Source: CBDBCU01 sp965203435
GTDB taxonomy: Bacteria > Chloroflexota > Dehalococcoidia > Lucifugimonadales > UBA3495
Length of the DNA: 64,000 nt
Reading direction: 5' to 3'
NCBI GenBank assembly: GCA_965203435.1
Contig: CBDBCU010000001.1
Coordinates: forward strand, 62,001 to 126,000
Positions 8,914 to 17,349 of the stretch are shown here, piece by piece (within the stretch, counting starts at the first letter, position 1; each line of letters opens with the position of its first letter). A program made the position numbers and the translations under genes. Under the pieces are notes generated by a model. That model was not told where the DNA came from and did no database searches. It worked only from the letters and a program-made list of their open reading frames with translations.

Positions 8914-8919
8914 ATTATA
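8914..8919 (-). promoter_or_regulatory. Extended -10 promoter of the SxtJ operon
   Basis: The minus strand reads TGCTATAATGGGG about 45 bases before the ATG of the SxtJ-like gene. Confidence 0.6.
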
Positions 8920-9018
8920 GCACATTGGGATTGGTTGGGATGGCGTATTTGGAGGGCGATTTCACATAAAACCGTCATTCCCGAGTTTCCCTACCGTCCG
9001 TCCTACCCGCCGCACCTA

Positions 9019-9117
9019 CCGTCATTCCCGCGTAAGCGGGAATCCAGAAAAGCCGAATGGGTAATAGGCCGGTCTTTGGCAATACCGTCGGGATTCCCGC
9101 TTACGCGGGAATGACGG
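9019..9117. repeat. Family B palindromic repeat unit
   Basis: 99-bp unit with the CCGTCATTCCCGCG/CGCGGGAATGACGG inverted ends. Its interior (GGTAATAGGCCGGTCTTT) resembles the interior of the unit at 24991, so the element, not only its ends, is conserved. A half-copy of the left end lies at 8972-8985. The rest of the 8871-9254 gap holds AT-rich promoter-like DNA (TAAAAT at 9198) before the ATP-grasp gene. Confidence 0.85.
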
Positions 9118-9254
9118 TGGGGGTACCTTGTATATATAATTATCTTGGCGTAATCCGATTGTAACCAAGCGGCAACAAAGGTTTAATAAAAGGGCGGTAA
9201 AATAGCCTTAATTCGGTTCCAAGGGAATCAGGAAAAATCGGGGGTGATTTGCGG

Positions 9255-10643
9255 ATGATGCTGCCATTGCCGTTGCCGTCGCGCCGGGAAACGGCTTACA
9301 ACGAATGTCTCGAAGGGGAAAGCCGGGCGCGGCCTCCCTATGCGGCGGCCTTGGCCGCTTGCGAAAACCTGGGCGCGGCCGAGCTGAGCCAGCGCTGGCG
9401 GCAGGCCAAGCGGACGGCGGCCCTGGACGCCTTTTCCTTTCTGCTGGATCCTAAAACCTTTCGCACCATCCCTACCGACTGGATCCCCCGCATCATTCCG
9501 CAGGAGGAGTGGGCCGTCATCGGCGCCGGGGTGGAGCAGCGGCTCAAGGCCCTGAACCGCTTTCTGCTGGAGCTGTATAACGGCCGCCAAACCATCGTCC
9601 CGGAGGATGTAATCTACTCCTGCCAGTATTTCTATCCGGAGTATCAGGGTTTCCGGCCGGCTAAGGACATCTTTGTCCACATTTACGGCATTGACTTGGT
9701 GCATCTGGCCGACGGGCGGTATGTTATTCTGGAGGACAACCTGCGAATTCCCTCGGGCATTTCCTACCAGCTGAAAGCGGCGGAAATAACCCAGCGGGTA
9801 CTGCCGGAACTGGCGGCGGCCTATGATATTTTGCCGTACGACATCCAGGCGACTTATCGGGACTTGTTCACTTCCCTGAGCGAGCGGGAAAATCCGGTTT
9901 GCGTGCTGCTGACCGACAGCAAGTTCGGGGCCGCCTTTTTCGAGCATCGCTACCTGAGCGAGCTGCTGGGTATCCCCTTGGTCGAGGGATCTGACCTGTA
10001 TATCGGCTACGATGGGCGGGTGATGGTCAAGGGGCTGGACGGCGATAGGGCGGTGGATTTAATCTATCGCCGGGTGGAGGATCTGGAAATTTTCGTTCCC
10101 GGTTTGACCGATGCCTACTTGCAGGGCCAGGTTATTCTGGTCAACGGGATGGGTACCAGCGCGGCCGATGACAAACTGGTCTTTAAGTGGGTGCCGGAAA
10201 TGATCCGGCATTACCTGGGGGAGGAGCCGATTCTGGAGCAGGCGGTAAGCTACGATTTGCAGGATGCCGGCAGCCGCCGCTATGTGCTGGACAACCTGGA
10301 GAAACTGGTGGTGAAAACCCGTCAGGGCTACGGGGGCATCGGCGTGTATATTATGCCCGACCTGGACGGCAACTATCGCAACAACCTGGCCCGCAATATA
10401 ATCGAACAGCCCCGGGCCTACATTGCCCAGGAAACCCTGGACTTTTCCCGTCATCTGATTTTTGACGAGCAAAGCGGCGGGTTTGAGGAGCGGTACATTG
10501 ACCTGCGGGTGTTCGCCGTCCAGAATGGACGGGGCGAGGCTCAGGCTTTTCCCGGCGGTTTGACCCGGGTCTCCCGGGCCAACAGCCGCATCACCAACAA
10601 CTCATCGGGTGGGTTATGCAAGCCGACATGGGTGGTCCGCTGA
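9255..10643 (+). CDS. Circularly permuted ATP-grasp protein
   Basis: A 462-residue protein of the circularly permuted ATP-grasp type 1 family (DUF404/DUF407-like), expected to be a peptide-bond-forming ligase of unknown substrate. Signatures are RFLLELYNG near residue 110, YVILEDNLRIPSG near 160, VDLIYRRVED near 273, the KTRQGYGGIGV loop and the tail ITNNSSGGLCKPTWV. The start ATG 9255 has GGGGTGAT upstream; a second ATG follows at once and TTG 9249 is a less likely alternative. Its 3' end overlaps the transglutaminase start by 28 bases. In other bacteria this gene travels with transglutaminase-like and alpha-E genes, as here. Confidence 0.9.
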   Translation: MMLPLPLPSRRETAYNECLEGESRARPPYAAALAACENLGAAELSQRWRQAKRTAALDAFSFLLDPKTFRTIPTDWIPRIIPQEEWAVIGAGVEQRLKALNRFLLELYNGRQTIVPEDVIYSCQYFYPEYQGFRPAKDIFVHIYGIDLVHLADGRYVILEDNLRIPSGISYQLKAAEITQRVLPELAAAYDILPYDIQATYRDLFTSLSERENPVCVLLTDSKFGAAFFEHRYLSELLGIPLVEGSDLYIGYDGRVMVKGLDGDRAVDLIYRRVEDLEIFVPGLTDAYLQGQVILVNGMGTSAADDKLVFKWVPEMIRHYLGEEPILEQAVSYDLQDAGSRRYVLDNLEKLVVKTRQGYGGIGVYIMPDLDGNYRNNLARNIIEQPRAYIAQETLDFSRHLIFDEQSGGFEERYIDLRVFAVQNGRGEAQAFPGGLTRVSRANSRITNNSSGGLCKPTWVVR

Positions 10644-11524
10644 GGGATGGCGGGGCCGTGGCCAGCTATGCCTACGCGGCCCGCTACCACTATACCGAGG
10701 TAGTGGTGCAGAACGACAACTTTCTGCGGCTGTCGGCCTGCGCCGACGCTTATCAGACGCCGCTCCGGACCGACCTGATGACCACGCCGAGCAGCCGCCC
10801 GGTGCAGTTCAAGGATGCCTATGGCAATCCGACCTACCGGGTACGCGTAACCGCCCCGCATCAGGAATTGACCATCCTGGCTATCGGGGCGGTGCGAATT
10901 GCCCGGCCGCCCACGGCCCCGCCGGAAGTAGCCCTGCGCCTTTTGGAGTACGACTTGGCGGCGGCGGAATTTCTGACCCCCACGCCGCTAGTGGATCCGG
11001 AACGGCTGGGCGCTATGGCCCGGGAAATTCAGGGGGATGCCGCCGGCTTGATGGAATCCGTGGCCCGGGTAGTGGATTGGGTCTATCAAAACATCCGTTA
11101 TGTGCCGGCCCGCACCACGGTAGCCACCACCGCCAGCCAGGTTCTGGCCGCCGGAGTGGGGGTATGTCAGGATATGGCGCACCTGGCCCTGGGGCTGCTC
11201 AAGGCTTTGGGTATCCCCACCCGCTATGTCAGCGGCCTGCTGGCTACCCAGGTCGGGGAAACCCACGCCTGGGTGGAGTTTCTGCATCCCCAACTGGGTT
11301 GGCTGCCGGCGGATCCGACCCGGGGGCAGGCCCTGGTCTGGGGCGGCGATCTGGTCAAGTTTGCCGTCGGCCGGGACTATACCCAAGCCGCCCCGGTAGA
11401 GGGTTCTTTTATCTCCCGGGGTTCCGGCTGGTTGGCCGGAGTGCAGGCGCAAGTTCATCTGGAGGGGGATGGCTTGTCCTTTGACGATGCCCTCAGCCTG
11501 ATTGACCCGGCTTATGCCGGTTAA
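10616..11524 (+). CDS. Transglutaminase-like cysteine protease/amidase
   Basis: A 302-residue protein with the bacterial transglutaminase N-terminal beta domain (YHYTEVVVQNDNFLRLSA) and a transglutaminase-like core. The catalytic triad is visible: Cys184 in GVCQDMAHL, His217 in ETHAWVEF and Asp233 in LPADPTRG. It probably acts as a peptidase or amide ligase with the ATP-grasp protein. The ATG at 10616 overlaps the upstream gene by 28 bases, implying coupled translation; ATG 10628 is an alternative. It ends 12 bases before the alpha-E gene. Confidence 0.9.
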   Translation: MQADMGGPLRDGGAVASYAYAARYHYTEVVVQNDNFLRLSACADAYQTPLRTDLMTTPSSRPVQFKDAYGNPTYRVRVTAPHQELTILAIGAVRIARPPTAPPEVALRLLEYDLAAAEFLTPTPLVDPERLGAMAREIQGDAAGLMESVARVVDWVYQNIRYVPARTTVATTASQVLAAGVGVCQDMAHLALGLLKALGIPTRYVSGLLATQVGETHAWVEFLHPQLGWLPADPTRGQALVWGGDLVKFAVGRDYTQAAPVEGSFISRGSGWLAGVQAQVHLEGDGLSFDDALSLIDPAYAG

Positions 11525-11536
11525 GGAGACGCCGCT

Positions 11537-12070
11537 ATGGTGGATTTAAGGGAACCCCGGTCTTTGGCGGTGCAGCCGGATCGCTGGCTGACCGATTCCC
11601 GGGTGTATAACCTGCTCTGGCTGGGCCGCTGGCTGGAACGGGCGGAAAGCGTTTCCCGGTCGGTGAACGGGGCGGCCCGGCGGGCCTTGGCGGCCGACGG
11701 TGAAAGCGCGGAATTTGCCGCCGGCCTGGGCCGCGTTGCCGATACCCTGGGCATAGCCCTGCCCGATCCGGCCACCGCCGCCGGGGAAATCCTGCTGCGC
11801 CATCCGGCCTCGGCGCCCCTGCAATGCCTGGTCAAGGCCCGGATGAATGCCACCCAAGTGGCCCCGGTAGAACTGATGCGGGCCATCGCCGCGGTGATTA
11901 TGGATTTGGAGGAACTGGAGGACGCCGTCCTCAGCACGCCGCAGCAGGTAAGGGATGTTACCGATAGCATCGCCGCCGGGCTGTCCAACATCTACCAAGC
12001 CATCGAAGACCGCTGGTTTGGGCGGGAATCCCTGTCTGAGGAGGAGGCTTTCCGCCGGTTCGTGCAGTAA
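11537..12070 (+). CDS. Alpha-E domain protein, short form
   Basis: A 177-residue all-helical protein. VYNLLWLGRWLERAES is the N-terminal alpha-E signature and CLVKARMNATQV matches the second conserved block. Usual members are around 300 residues, so this one is shortened. It is third in the ATP-grasp/transglutaminase operon, whereas alpha-E usually sits between the two. Biochemical role unknown; it is assumed to be a partner of the ATP-grasp ligase. Confidence 0.8.
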   Translation: MVDLREPRSLAVQPDRWLTDSRVYNLLWLGRWLERAESVSRSVNGAARRALAADGESAEFAAGLGRVADTLGIALPDPATAAGEILLRHPASAPLQCLVKARMNATQVAPVELMRAIAAVIMDLEELEDAVLSTPQQVRDVTDSIAAGLSNIYQAIEDRWFGRESLSEEEAFRRFVQ

Positions 12071-12224
12071 AGGCGGTTCTCTGCTCGCGCCCCTTGTCAT
12101 CCTTCAACAAGTTCAGGGTGAGCGGAAAAATTGGCAGTTCAGGATGGGCGGGAAGCGGCTAGGGGGTGTTCCCGCCAACGCCGAGTTGCTTGGAAATAGG
12201 TTGGAAAGTAGCGACCAATCTACG

Positions 12225-12322
12225 AATATGTCATTCCGAGCGTAGCCGAGGAATCTAAAAGTCTTGAGAGGAATCCGGTGCAGGCATTTTGGATTCCTCG
12301 GCTACGCTCGGAATGACATATT
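12225..12322. repeat. Family C repeat: perfect 31-bp inverted repeat
   Basis: AATATGTCATTCCGAGCGTA... at 12225-12255 is exactly inverted at 12292-12322, with a 36-bp loop. It could form a long hairpin and is probably a MITE-like element. A family A core lies just upstream at about 12100-12124. Together they fill the gap between the alpha-E and YdeI-like genes. Confidence 0.9.
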
Positions 12323-12393
12323 TAACAAATTCAAGATGGGCGGGAATTGCTGAAAGCGCCCGGCTCTTTGACGGGCGGCGGCGGGCGGATTTT

Positions 12394-12894
12394 ATGCCGG
12401 CTTACCAGTTTGATGCGACTTTGGAAAGGCCCGAGTTGCGGGGGGCGTGGACTTTTATCCGCGCGCCTTTCGGCGTGGAAAAAGAGTTTGGCGTCAAGGG
12501 GCGGGTGGCAGTGCAAGGCGCGATTAACGGCATCCCTTTCCGGTCGTCTCTGCTGCCGCAGGGCGGCGGGGAACATATCCTGGTGGTGAACAAGGAACTG
12601 CGCGACCGGGCCGGCGTCACCGCCGGGGATACCGCCCGTTTTGTCCTGGAACGGGATGATGCGCCCCGGGCAGTGGATTTGCCGCCGGAACTGGCGCAAG
12701 CCTTGGCCGCCAACGCCGCGGCCCAATCCCTCTTTGCCCGCCTTTCCTATTCCCATCAGAAAGAGTATGCCGACTATGTGGCGGCGGCCAAGCGGCCGGA
12801 AACCCGGCAGCGGCGGGCGGCCAATGCGGTGGACTTGCTGTTGGAAGCGGAAGCCAAGGGCTTGACGCCCCGCTATCGCCGTTCCCGCAGTTGA
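12394..12894 (+). CDS. DUF1905 / YdeI (OmpD-associated) family protein
   Basis: A 166-residue protein with two known small domains. An N-terminal DUF1905 beta barrel (FDATLERPELRGAWTFIRAP, then GVKGRVAVQGAINGIPFRSSL) is followed by a YdeI/OmpD-associated helical domain (FARLSYSHQKEYADYVAAAK). The combination is common in soil and environmental bacteria; the biochemical function is unknown. ATG 12394 starts right at the DUF1905 domain; the frame extends upstream into repeat DNA, which is not likely to be translated. Confidence 0.85.
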   Translation: MPAYQFDATLERPELRGAWTFIRAPFGVEKEFGVKGRVAVQGAINGIPFRSSLLPQGGGEHILVVNKELRDRAGVTAGDTARFVLERDDAPRAVDLPPELAQALAANAAAQSLFARLSYSHQKEYADYVAAAKRPETRQRRAANAVDLLLEAEAKGLTPRYRRSRS

Positions 12895-13087
12895 CTGCTG
12901 AAACCCTGATCCCGGCGGGGCCGGGATGCCAACATTCCGCTCATCCTGAACTGGTTGAAGGATGGCCCGATTGCTTGGCCGGGTTTGTTTTTACTGAGGA
13001 AAACGCCGGGCAAGAAATGGCCGGGTGTTTCCTTATCCCCTATCCGCTGTTTCCCGGAAAGAACTAATCCGGGCGCAAAGGACTTAA

Positions 13088-14335
13088 ATGGCCCCCTTGA
13101 CGGCGCGGATTAAGGCGGCGCTGCCCCCAATGCCTACCTTTCGGGCTTGGCGTTACCCCAACTTCCGCTGGTTCTGGGGCAGCGCCGCCGGCCAGGCGGT
13201 AGGTCAGGGAATGCAGTTTCTGGCCCTGGGCTGGCTGGTGCTGGAACGCACTGACTCCGTGGCCCAACTGGGACTGGTCATCTTTTTCTACGGCATCCCC
13301 AACCTTACCCTGGTGCTGCTGGGCGGCATCATTGCCGACCGCATTGACCGCCGCGCCCTGCTGCTGGTCACCCAAGGCGGCGTAACCGTCATCATCCTGG
13401 TGGTCGCCACCCTGACCCTCTTGGATCTGGTAGCGGTCGGGCACATTTATGCCGCCGCTTTTCTGCTGGGGACTTTCCACGCGGTCAATATGCCCACCCG
13501 GCTGGCGATCGTGGTCAACCTGGTGGGGCGGGAGGACATTATGAACGCCGTAACGCTGAACTCGGCGGTGCTGAACACCGGGCGGGTTGTCGGCCCGGCG
13601 GTGGCCGGCGGCGTCATTGAACTGCTGGGCATTGCGGCCAGCCTCTACCTCAACGCCCTCTGCTACCTGCTGTCGGTAGGTTTCCTGTTGCTGATAAAGG
13701 GCGTGGAACAGACCCGGCCGGCCCGGCGGGCCAATCCCCTGCGGGATTTATTGGCCGGCTTGGACTATTTCCGCAAAACGCCGGTGGTCTTTACCATTAT
13801 CGGCATGGGGTTCGCTTTCGGGTTCTTTGGGATGCCGCACATTCAGGTAATGCCGGCCTTTGCCCGGGAAGCCCTGGGCCGTGGTGCCGGGGAGGCCGGC
13901 CTGCTGATAACGGCGGCTGGCGTCGGGTCTTTGCTGGTCAATATAATCCTGGCATCGTTGGGCAACGCCCGGGGCAAAAACTGGCTGCTGCTGGGCTTTA
14001 TCCTGACCTTTGCCGTCAGCCTGTTTATATTCGCCTGGTCGCAATGGTACTGGCTTTCCTGGGTTATCCTGCTGTTCGTCGGGATGGGCAGCAACGGCTA
14101 CATTTCCCTGGGAACGACGATTTTGCAGCTGACGGTGAGCCCGGAATTGCAGGGACGGGTGATGAGTTTGTGGTATGTATCCGCCGGGTTTATGTTCATC
14201 GGCTCCCTGCCGATGGCTTTGGTGGCCGAGCGGGTCAGTTGGCCGGCCGCCCTGGCCGGCGGGGCGGCCTTGTGCCTGGCCTGCACCCTGGTTATGGGAA
14301 TATGGCGGCCCACGCTGCGGCAGCTGCGGATATAA
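13088..14335 (+). CDS. MFS transporter (EntS/MFS_3-like)
   Basis: A 415-residue inner-membrane transporter with about 12 predicted helices. The loop between helices 2 and 3 has the MFS motif GGIIADRIDRR. The overall pattern, including VVNLVGREDIMNAVTLNSAVLNTGR and SPELQGRVMSLW, matches the EntS/MFS_3 branch of exporters of siderophores, macrolides and similar compounds. AAAGGA lies 4 bases before the ATG. Substrate unknown. A hairpin carrying a family A core follows the stop and may end transcription. Confidence 0.88.
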   Translation: MAPLTARIKAALPPMPTFRAWRYPNFRWFWGSAAGQAVGQGMQFLALGWLVLERTDSVAQLGLVIFFYGIPNLTLVLLGGIIADRIDRRALLLVTQGGVTVIILVVATLTLLDLVAVGHIYAAAFLLGTFHAVNMPTRLAIVVNLVGREDIMNAVTLNSAVLNTGRVVGPAVAGGVIELLGIAASLYLNALCYLLSVGFLLLIKGVEQTRPARRANPLRDLLAGLDYFRKTPVVFTIIGMGFAFGFFGMPHIQVMPAFAREALGRGAGEAGLLITAAGVGSLLVNIILASLGNARGKNWLLLGFILTFAVSLFIFAWSQWYWLSWVILLFVGMGSNGYISLGTTILQLTVSPELQGRVMSLWYVSAGFMFIGSLPMALVAERVSWPAALAGGAALCLACTLVMGIWRPTLRQLRI

Positions 14336-14345
14336 AGGGCGGTTA

Positions 14346-14424
14346 GGATTCCCTTTGCTTATGGTTGTTTCCGTCCTTCAACAAGTTCAGGATGAGCGGA
14401 AACCACCATAAACAAAGGGAATCC
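14346..14424. repeat. Family A core inside a 28-bp locus-specific hairpin
   Basis: The arms GGATTCCCTTTG...TTTCCG (14346-14373) and CGGAAA...CAAAGGGAATCC (14397-14424) match at 26 of 28 positions. The loop is the family A core TCCTTCAACAAGTTCAGGAT. Placed 10 bases after the MFS stop, it may also act as a terminator. Confidence 0.8.
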
Positions 14425-14460
14425 GGATATTTCCCGATAGTTAAGCCCGCTTATTCCTGC

Positions 14461-14466
14461 TACAAT
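14461..14466 (+). promoter_or_regulatory. -10 promoter of the MetE-like gene
   Basis: TGCTACAATGGG is an extended -10 (TACAAT) about 65 bases before the ATG. Confidence 0.5.
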
Positions 14467-14531
14467 GGGCGGCAGTTGCCCGGCGGCATTTATCCCGGCT
14501 TATTCCTATTTTGACGGGCAAGGCGGTGGTT

Positions 14532-15671
14532 ATGCAACGGAGTATCGACCGAATTCTGACTACCCACACCGGCAGCTTGCCGCGGCCGCCGGCAATGCTG
14601 GGCCTGCTGGTCGAGGAACAGCAATCCCGCTTGCCCGACCGGGCCGATTTGGATACGGCGGTGCGCGATGCCGTCCACGAAGTGGCGGCGCGGCAGGCCG
14701 CCGTAGGGCTGGATGTAATCAACGATGGCGAGCAGGGCCGGGTGGACTATACGGTCTATGTGAAAGACCGGCTGACCGGCTTTGACGGGGAAAGCGCGCC
14801 GCTGGCCGTGGGCGATCCGGAGTTTCCTGAGCTGGCCGCACTGCTGAAACCCTTTGCCTCGCCCTTTCAGTTGCGCCCGGCCTGCACCGGCCCCATCGCC
14901 TGGGCCGACTGGCCGGCCGTGGAACAGGATATTGCCAACCTGAAAGCGGCCACGGCCGCCATCCCGGCGGCCGAAGTGTTTATGACCGCGCCCTCTCCCG
15001 GTCAGATTGCCCGGTTCCTGCCCAATCAATACTACGCCGGCGAGGAGGAATACCTGTACGCCCTGGCGGAAGTGATGAAACGCCAGTATCAGGCCGTTGT
15101 GGACGCCGGCTTTCTGTTGCAGCTGGATTGTCCCGACCTGGCTCTGGGCCGCCATCAGATTTTTGCCCACTTGACGCTGGCGGAGTTTCGGGAAGTGGCG
15201 GCCATGCACGTGGCGGCGTTGAATTATGCGGTAGCCGACCTGCCGCCGGAACAGATGCGGATGCACATTTGCTGGGGCAGCACTTTGGGGCCGCATCATA
15301 CCGATGTTCCCTTGCGGGAGGTGATTGACATCGTACTGCAAGCCCGGCCGGCGGCGGTAGCCTTTCCCGGGGCCAATCCCCGCCACGAACACGAGTGGAA
15401 AGTGTGGCGGGAATTGCCCTTGCCCCCGGGGAAAATTATCATCCCGGGAGTCATTGACTCCACTTCCAACTTCATCGAACACCCGGAAGTGGTTTGCGAC
15501 CGGATTGTCCGCTACGCCGGAGTAGTGGGCCGGGAAAACCTGATTGCCGGAGTGGACTGCGGTTTCGGCACCTTTGCCGGCCGCTTGCAGGTGGATTCCA
15601 AAATCGTCTGGATGAAACTGGAATCCCTGGCGGCCGGGGCCCGGCTGGCCTCCCAAGAGTTGTGGGGGTAG
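14532..15671 (+). CDS. MetE C-terminal-like cobalamin-independent methyltransferase
   Basis: A 379-residue TIM-barrel protein matching only the catalytic C-terminal half of MetE, as in short archaeal/bacterial homologues. Zinc ligands are visible: His and Cys in MHICWGS, a Glu downstream, and the final Cys in GVDCGFGTFAG. TTHTGSLPRP and INDGEQGR are typical of this family. It may transfer a methyl group to homocysteine or a related thiol from a corrinoid protein or another donor; the donor cannot be told. ATG 14532 is preceded by AAGGCGG; a TTG at 14511 is possible. Confidence 0.85.
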   Translation: MQRSIDRILTTHTGSLPRPPAMLGLLVEEQQSRLPDRADLDTAVRDAVHEVAARQAAVGLDVINDGEQGRVDYTVYVKDRLTGFDGESAPLAVGDPEFPELAALLKPFASPFQLRPACTGPIAWADWPAVEQDIANLKAATAAIPAAEVFMTAPSPGQIARFLPNQYYAGEEEYLYALAEVMKRQYQAVVDAGFLLQLDCPDLALGRHQIFAHLTLAEFREVAAMHVAALNYAVADLPPEQMRMHICWGSTLGPHHTDVPLREVIDIVLQARPAAVAFPGANPRHEHEWKVWRELPLPPGKIIIPGVIDSTSNFIEHPEVVCDRIVRYAGVVGRENLIAGVDCGFGTFAGRLQVDSKIVWMKLESLAAGARLASQELWG

Positions 15672-15713
15672 GCATTTCCCGGCCGCCAATCCCAAGGCAA
15701 TTGCACATAATAA

Positions 15714-15993
15714 CCGTCATTCCCGCGTAAGCGGGAATCCAGAGGGTACTGACCAAGAAAATACCATCATACTTATGGAATTTTCTGGATTCCCGCTTAC
15801 GCGGGAATGACGGTCGACGTCGATTGCGCTTGCTGACCTTGGGCTTGGATTCCCGCTTACGCGGGAATGACGGTCGACGTCGATTGCGCTTGCTGACCTT
15901 GGGCTTGGATTTCCGCTTACGCGGGAATGACGGTCGACGTCGATTGCGCTTGCTGACCTTGAGCCTGGATTCCCGCTTGCGCGGGAATGACGG
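15714..15993. repeat. Family B unit expanded into a 60-bp tandem array
   Basis: A normal 100-bp family B unit (15714-15813) is followed by further copies of its right end at an exact 60-bp period (GGATTCCCGCTTACGCGGGA at 15787, 15847, 15907 and 15967), each followed by the same 30-bp linker TCGACGTCGATTGCGCTTGC... Because the linkers are identical this is a tandem duplication, not a CRISPR. It fills most of the 15672-16111 gap. Confidence 0.9.
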
Positions 15994-16111
15994 TCGAGCA
16001 GCGGCGGTTAGGTTTAGCAAGGTAGCGGCGCGGCTGCCGGCCAATTGACTACCCGGGCCGGTTAGCGTAACTTTAGAACCGGCCCAGTCAAATAAGGGGG
16101 AGGTTTGCGCG

Positions 16112-17338
16112 ATGTTTGTAATGCGGTTCACCGAGCGGGCTTACTTCAACTATACCGAGGAGGATGTTAAGAACAGCCCCAACGGGGCGCACCGGGTAAC
16201 TTTCTCCAACGCCCACTTCGACCCGGCCGTGGCCGCCGAGCAGTATAACTACTACCTGGACGAGTGGGAATACTGCGAGGAAATCGGCTTTGACGGGATG
16301 ATGCTCAACGAGCATCACAGCACCCCCACCAGCCTGGGGGCGGCCATGAACCTGGAAGCCGCCATCCTGGCCCGCATTACCCACAAGCCGAAAATCGTCC
16401 TGATGGGCAATCCCCTGCCCATCCACGACAACCCGCTGCGGCTGGCCGAGGAGTTGGCGGAAATCGACTGCATCTCCCGCGGCCGCCTGGTGTCCGGCTT
16501 TGTGCGCGGCGGCGGCACCGAAACCTGGGCGACCAATGCCAATCCGGTCTATAACCGGGAACGCTTCGAGGAAGCCCACGACCTGGTGCTGAAAACCTGG
16601 ACTACCCCCGGCCCCTTCCGCTGGGAGGGCAAGCATTACCACTTCCGCCAGGTCAATCCCTTCCAAGTGCCGCTGCAAAAGCCGCATCCGCCCATCTGGA
16701 TCCCCGGCACCGGCAGCGCGGAAACGGCGGCCTGGTGCGCCGAGCGGCGCTATCCCTACTTCTACCTGGGCATCGTCCCCTACACTTTCAGCTATATGCA
16801 GGACATTTACCGGGACGCGGCGCGGCTGCACGGCTACGAAGCCGGGCCGCAGAACTTCGGCTATATGCTGCCGGTTCATGTGCAGGATACCGATGAAAAG
16901 GCCAAGGCGGCCGGGCGCGGTTTCCTGGAGGCTCTGGTCGGCGTGGGCCGAGTGCCAATGCCCCGGGAGTATTCCTTTCCGCCGGGCTATAACCGGGCCA
17001 CCCGGGACGAATGGGCCGACGACAAGCGGGAAGCTATAGTGCGGCAAACCCGGGCTAATGACCCCTTCCGCACCGGCCCGGTTACCGATGAAATGTATCA
17101 GGCCATGATTGACGACAACCGCCTGGTCATCGGCAGCCCGGACACGGTCCGCCGCAAAATCCGGGAAGTGCTGGAATTGGTGCGCCCCGGCATCCTGGCG
17201 GTGTGGACGAACGACGGCTCCATCACCCACCCGGACACCATGCGCTGCCTGGAACTGGTGGGACAGGAAGTGTTGCCGGCGATCCGGGAAATGGGGCGGG
17301 AGTTGGAATTGCCGGGGCCTTTCGCAGTAGCGCCTTAG
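16112..17338 (+). CDS. LLM-class flavin-dependent oxidoreductase
   Basis: A 408-residue luciferase-like monooxygenase with a TIM-barrel fold. FDGMMLNEHH, the AEELAEIDCISRGRLVSGFVRG segment and PPIWIPGTGS are family marks. Such enzymes use FMNH2 or F420H2 to oxidise diverse organic compounds; the substrate is unknown. The start is clear: AAGGGGGAGG at 16094-16103 precedes ATG 16112. Long paralogue families of this kind are typical of SAR202 Chloroflexota. It is followed 11 bases later by the methyltransferase gene, possibly on one transcript. Confidence 0.9.
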   Translation: MFVMRFTERAYFNYTEEDVKNSPNGAHRVTFSNAHFDPAVAAEQYNYYLDEWEYCEEIGFDGMMLNEHHSTPTSLGAAMNLEAAILARITHKPKIVLMGNPLPIHDNPLRLAEELAEIDCISRGRLVSGFVRGGGTETWATNANPVYNRERFEEAHDLVLKTWTTPGPFRWEGKHYHFRQVNPFQVPLQKPHPPIWIPGTGSAETAAWCAERRYPYFYLGIVPYTFSYMQDIYRDAARLHGYEAGPQNFGYMLPVHVQDTDEKAKAAGRGFLEALVGVGRVPMPREYSFPPGYNRATRDEWADDKREAIVRQTRANDPFRTGPVTDEMYQAMIDDNRLVIGSPDTVRRKIREVLELVRPGILAVWTNDGSITHPDTMRCLELVGQEVLPAIREMGRELELPGPFAVAP

Positions 17339-17349
17339 GGAGCGGTTTG

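Noticed and set aside
15787..15993. CRISPR array
   Set aside because: The 30-bp palindromes are regularly spaced, but the intervening 30-bp sequences are identical and there are no cas genes.
15472..16131. Minus-strand protein with repeated PSFPRKRESK units
   Set aside because: It is the translation of the 60-bp family B tandem repeats plus antisense of the MetE-like gene; no ribosome site.
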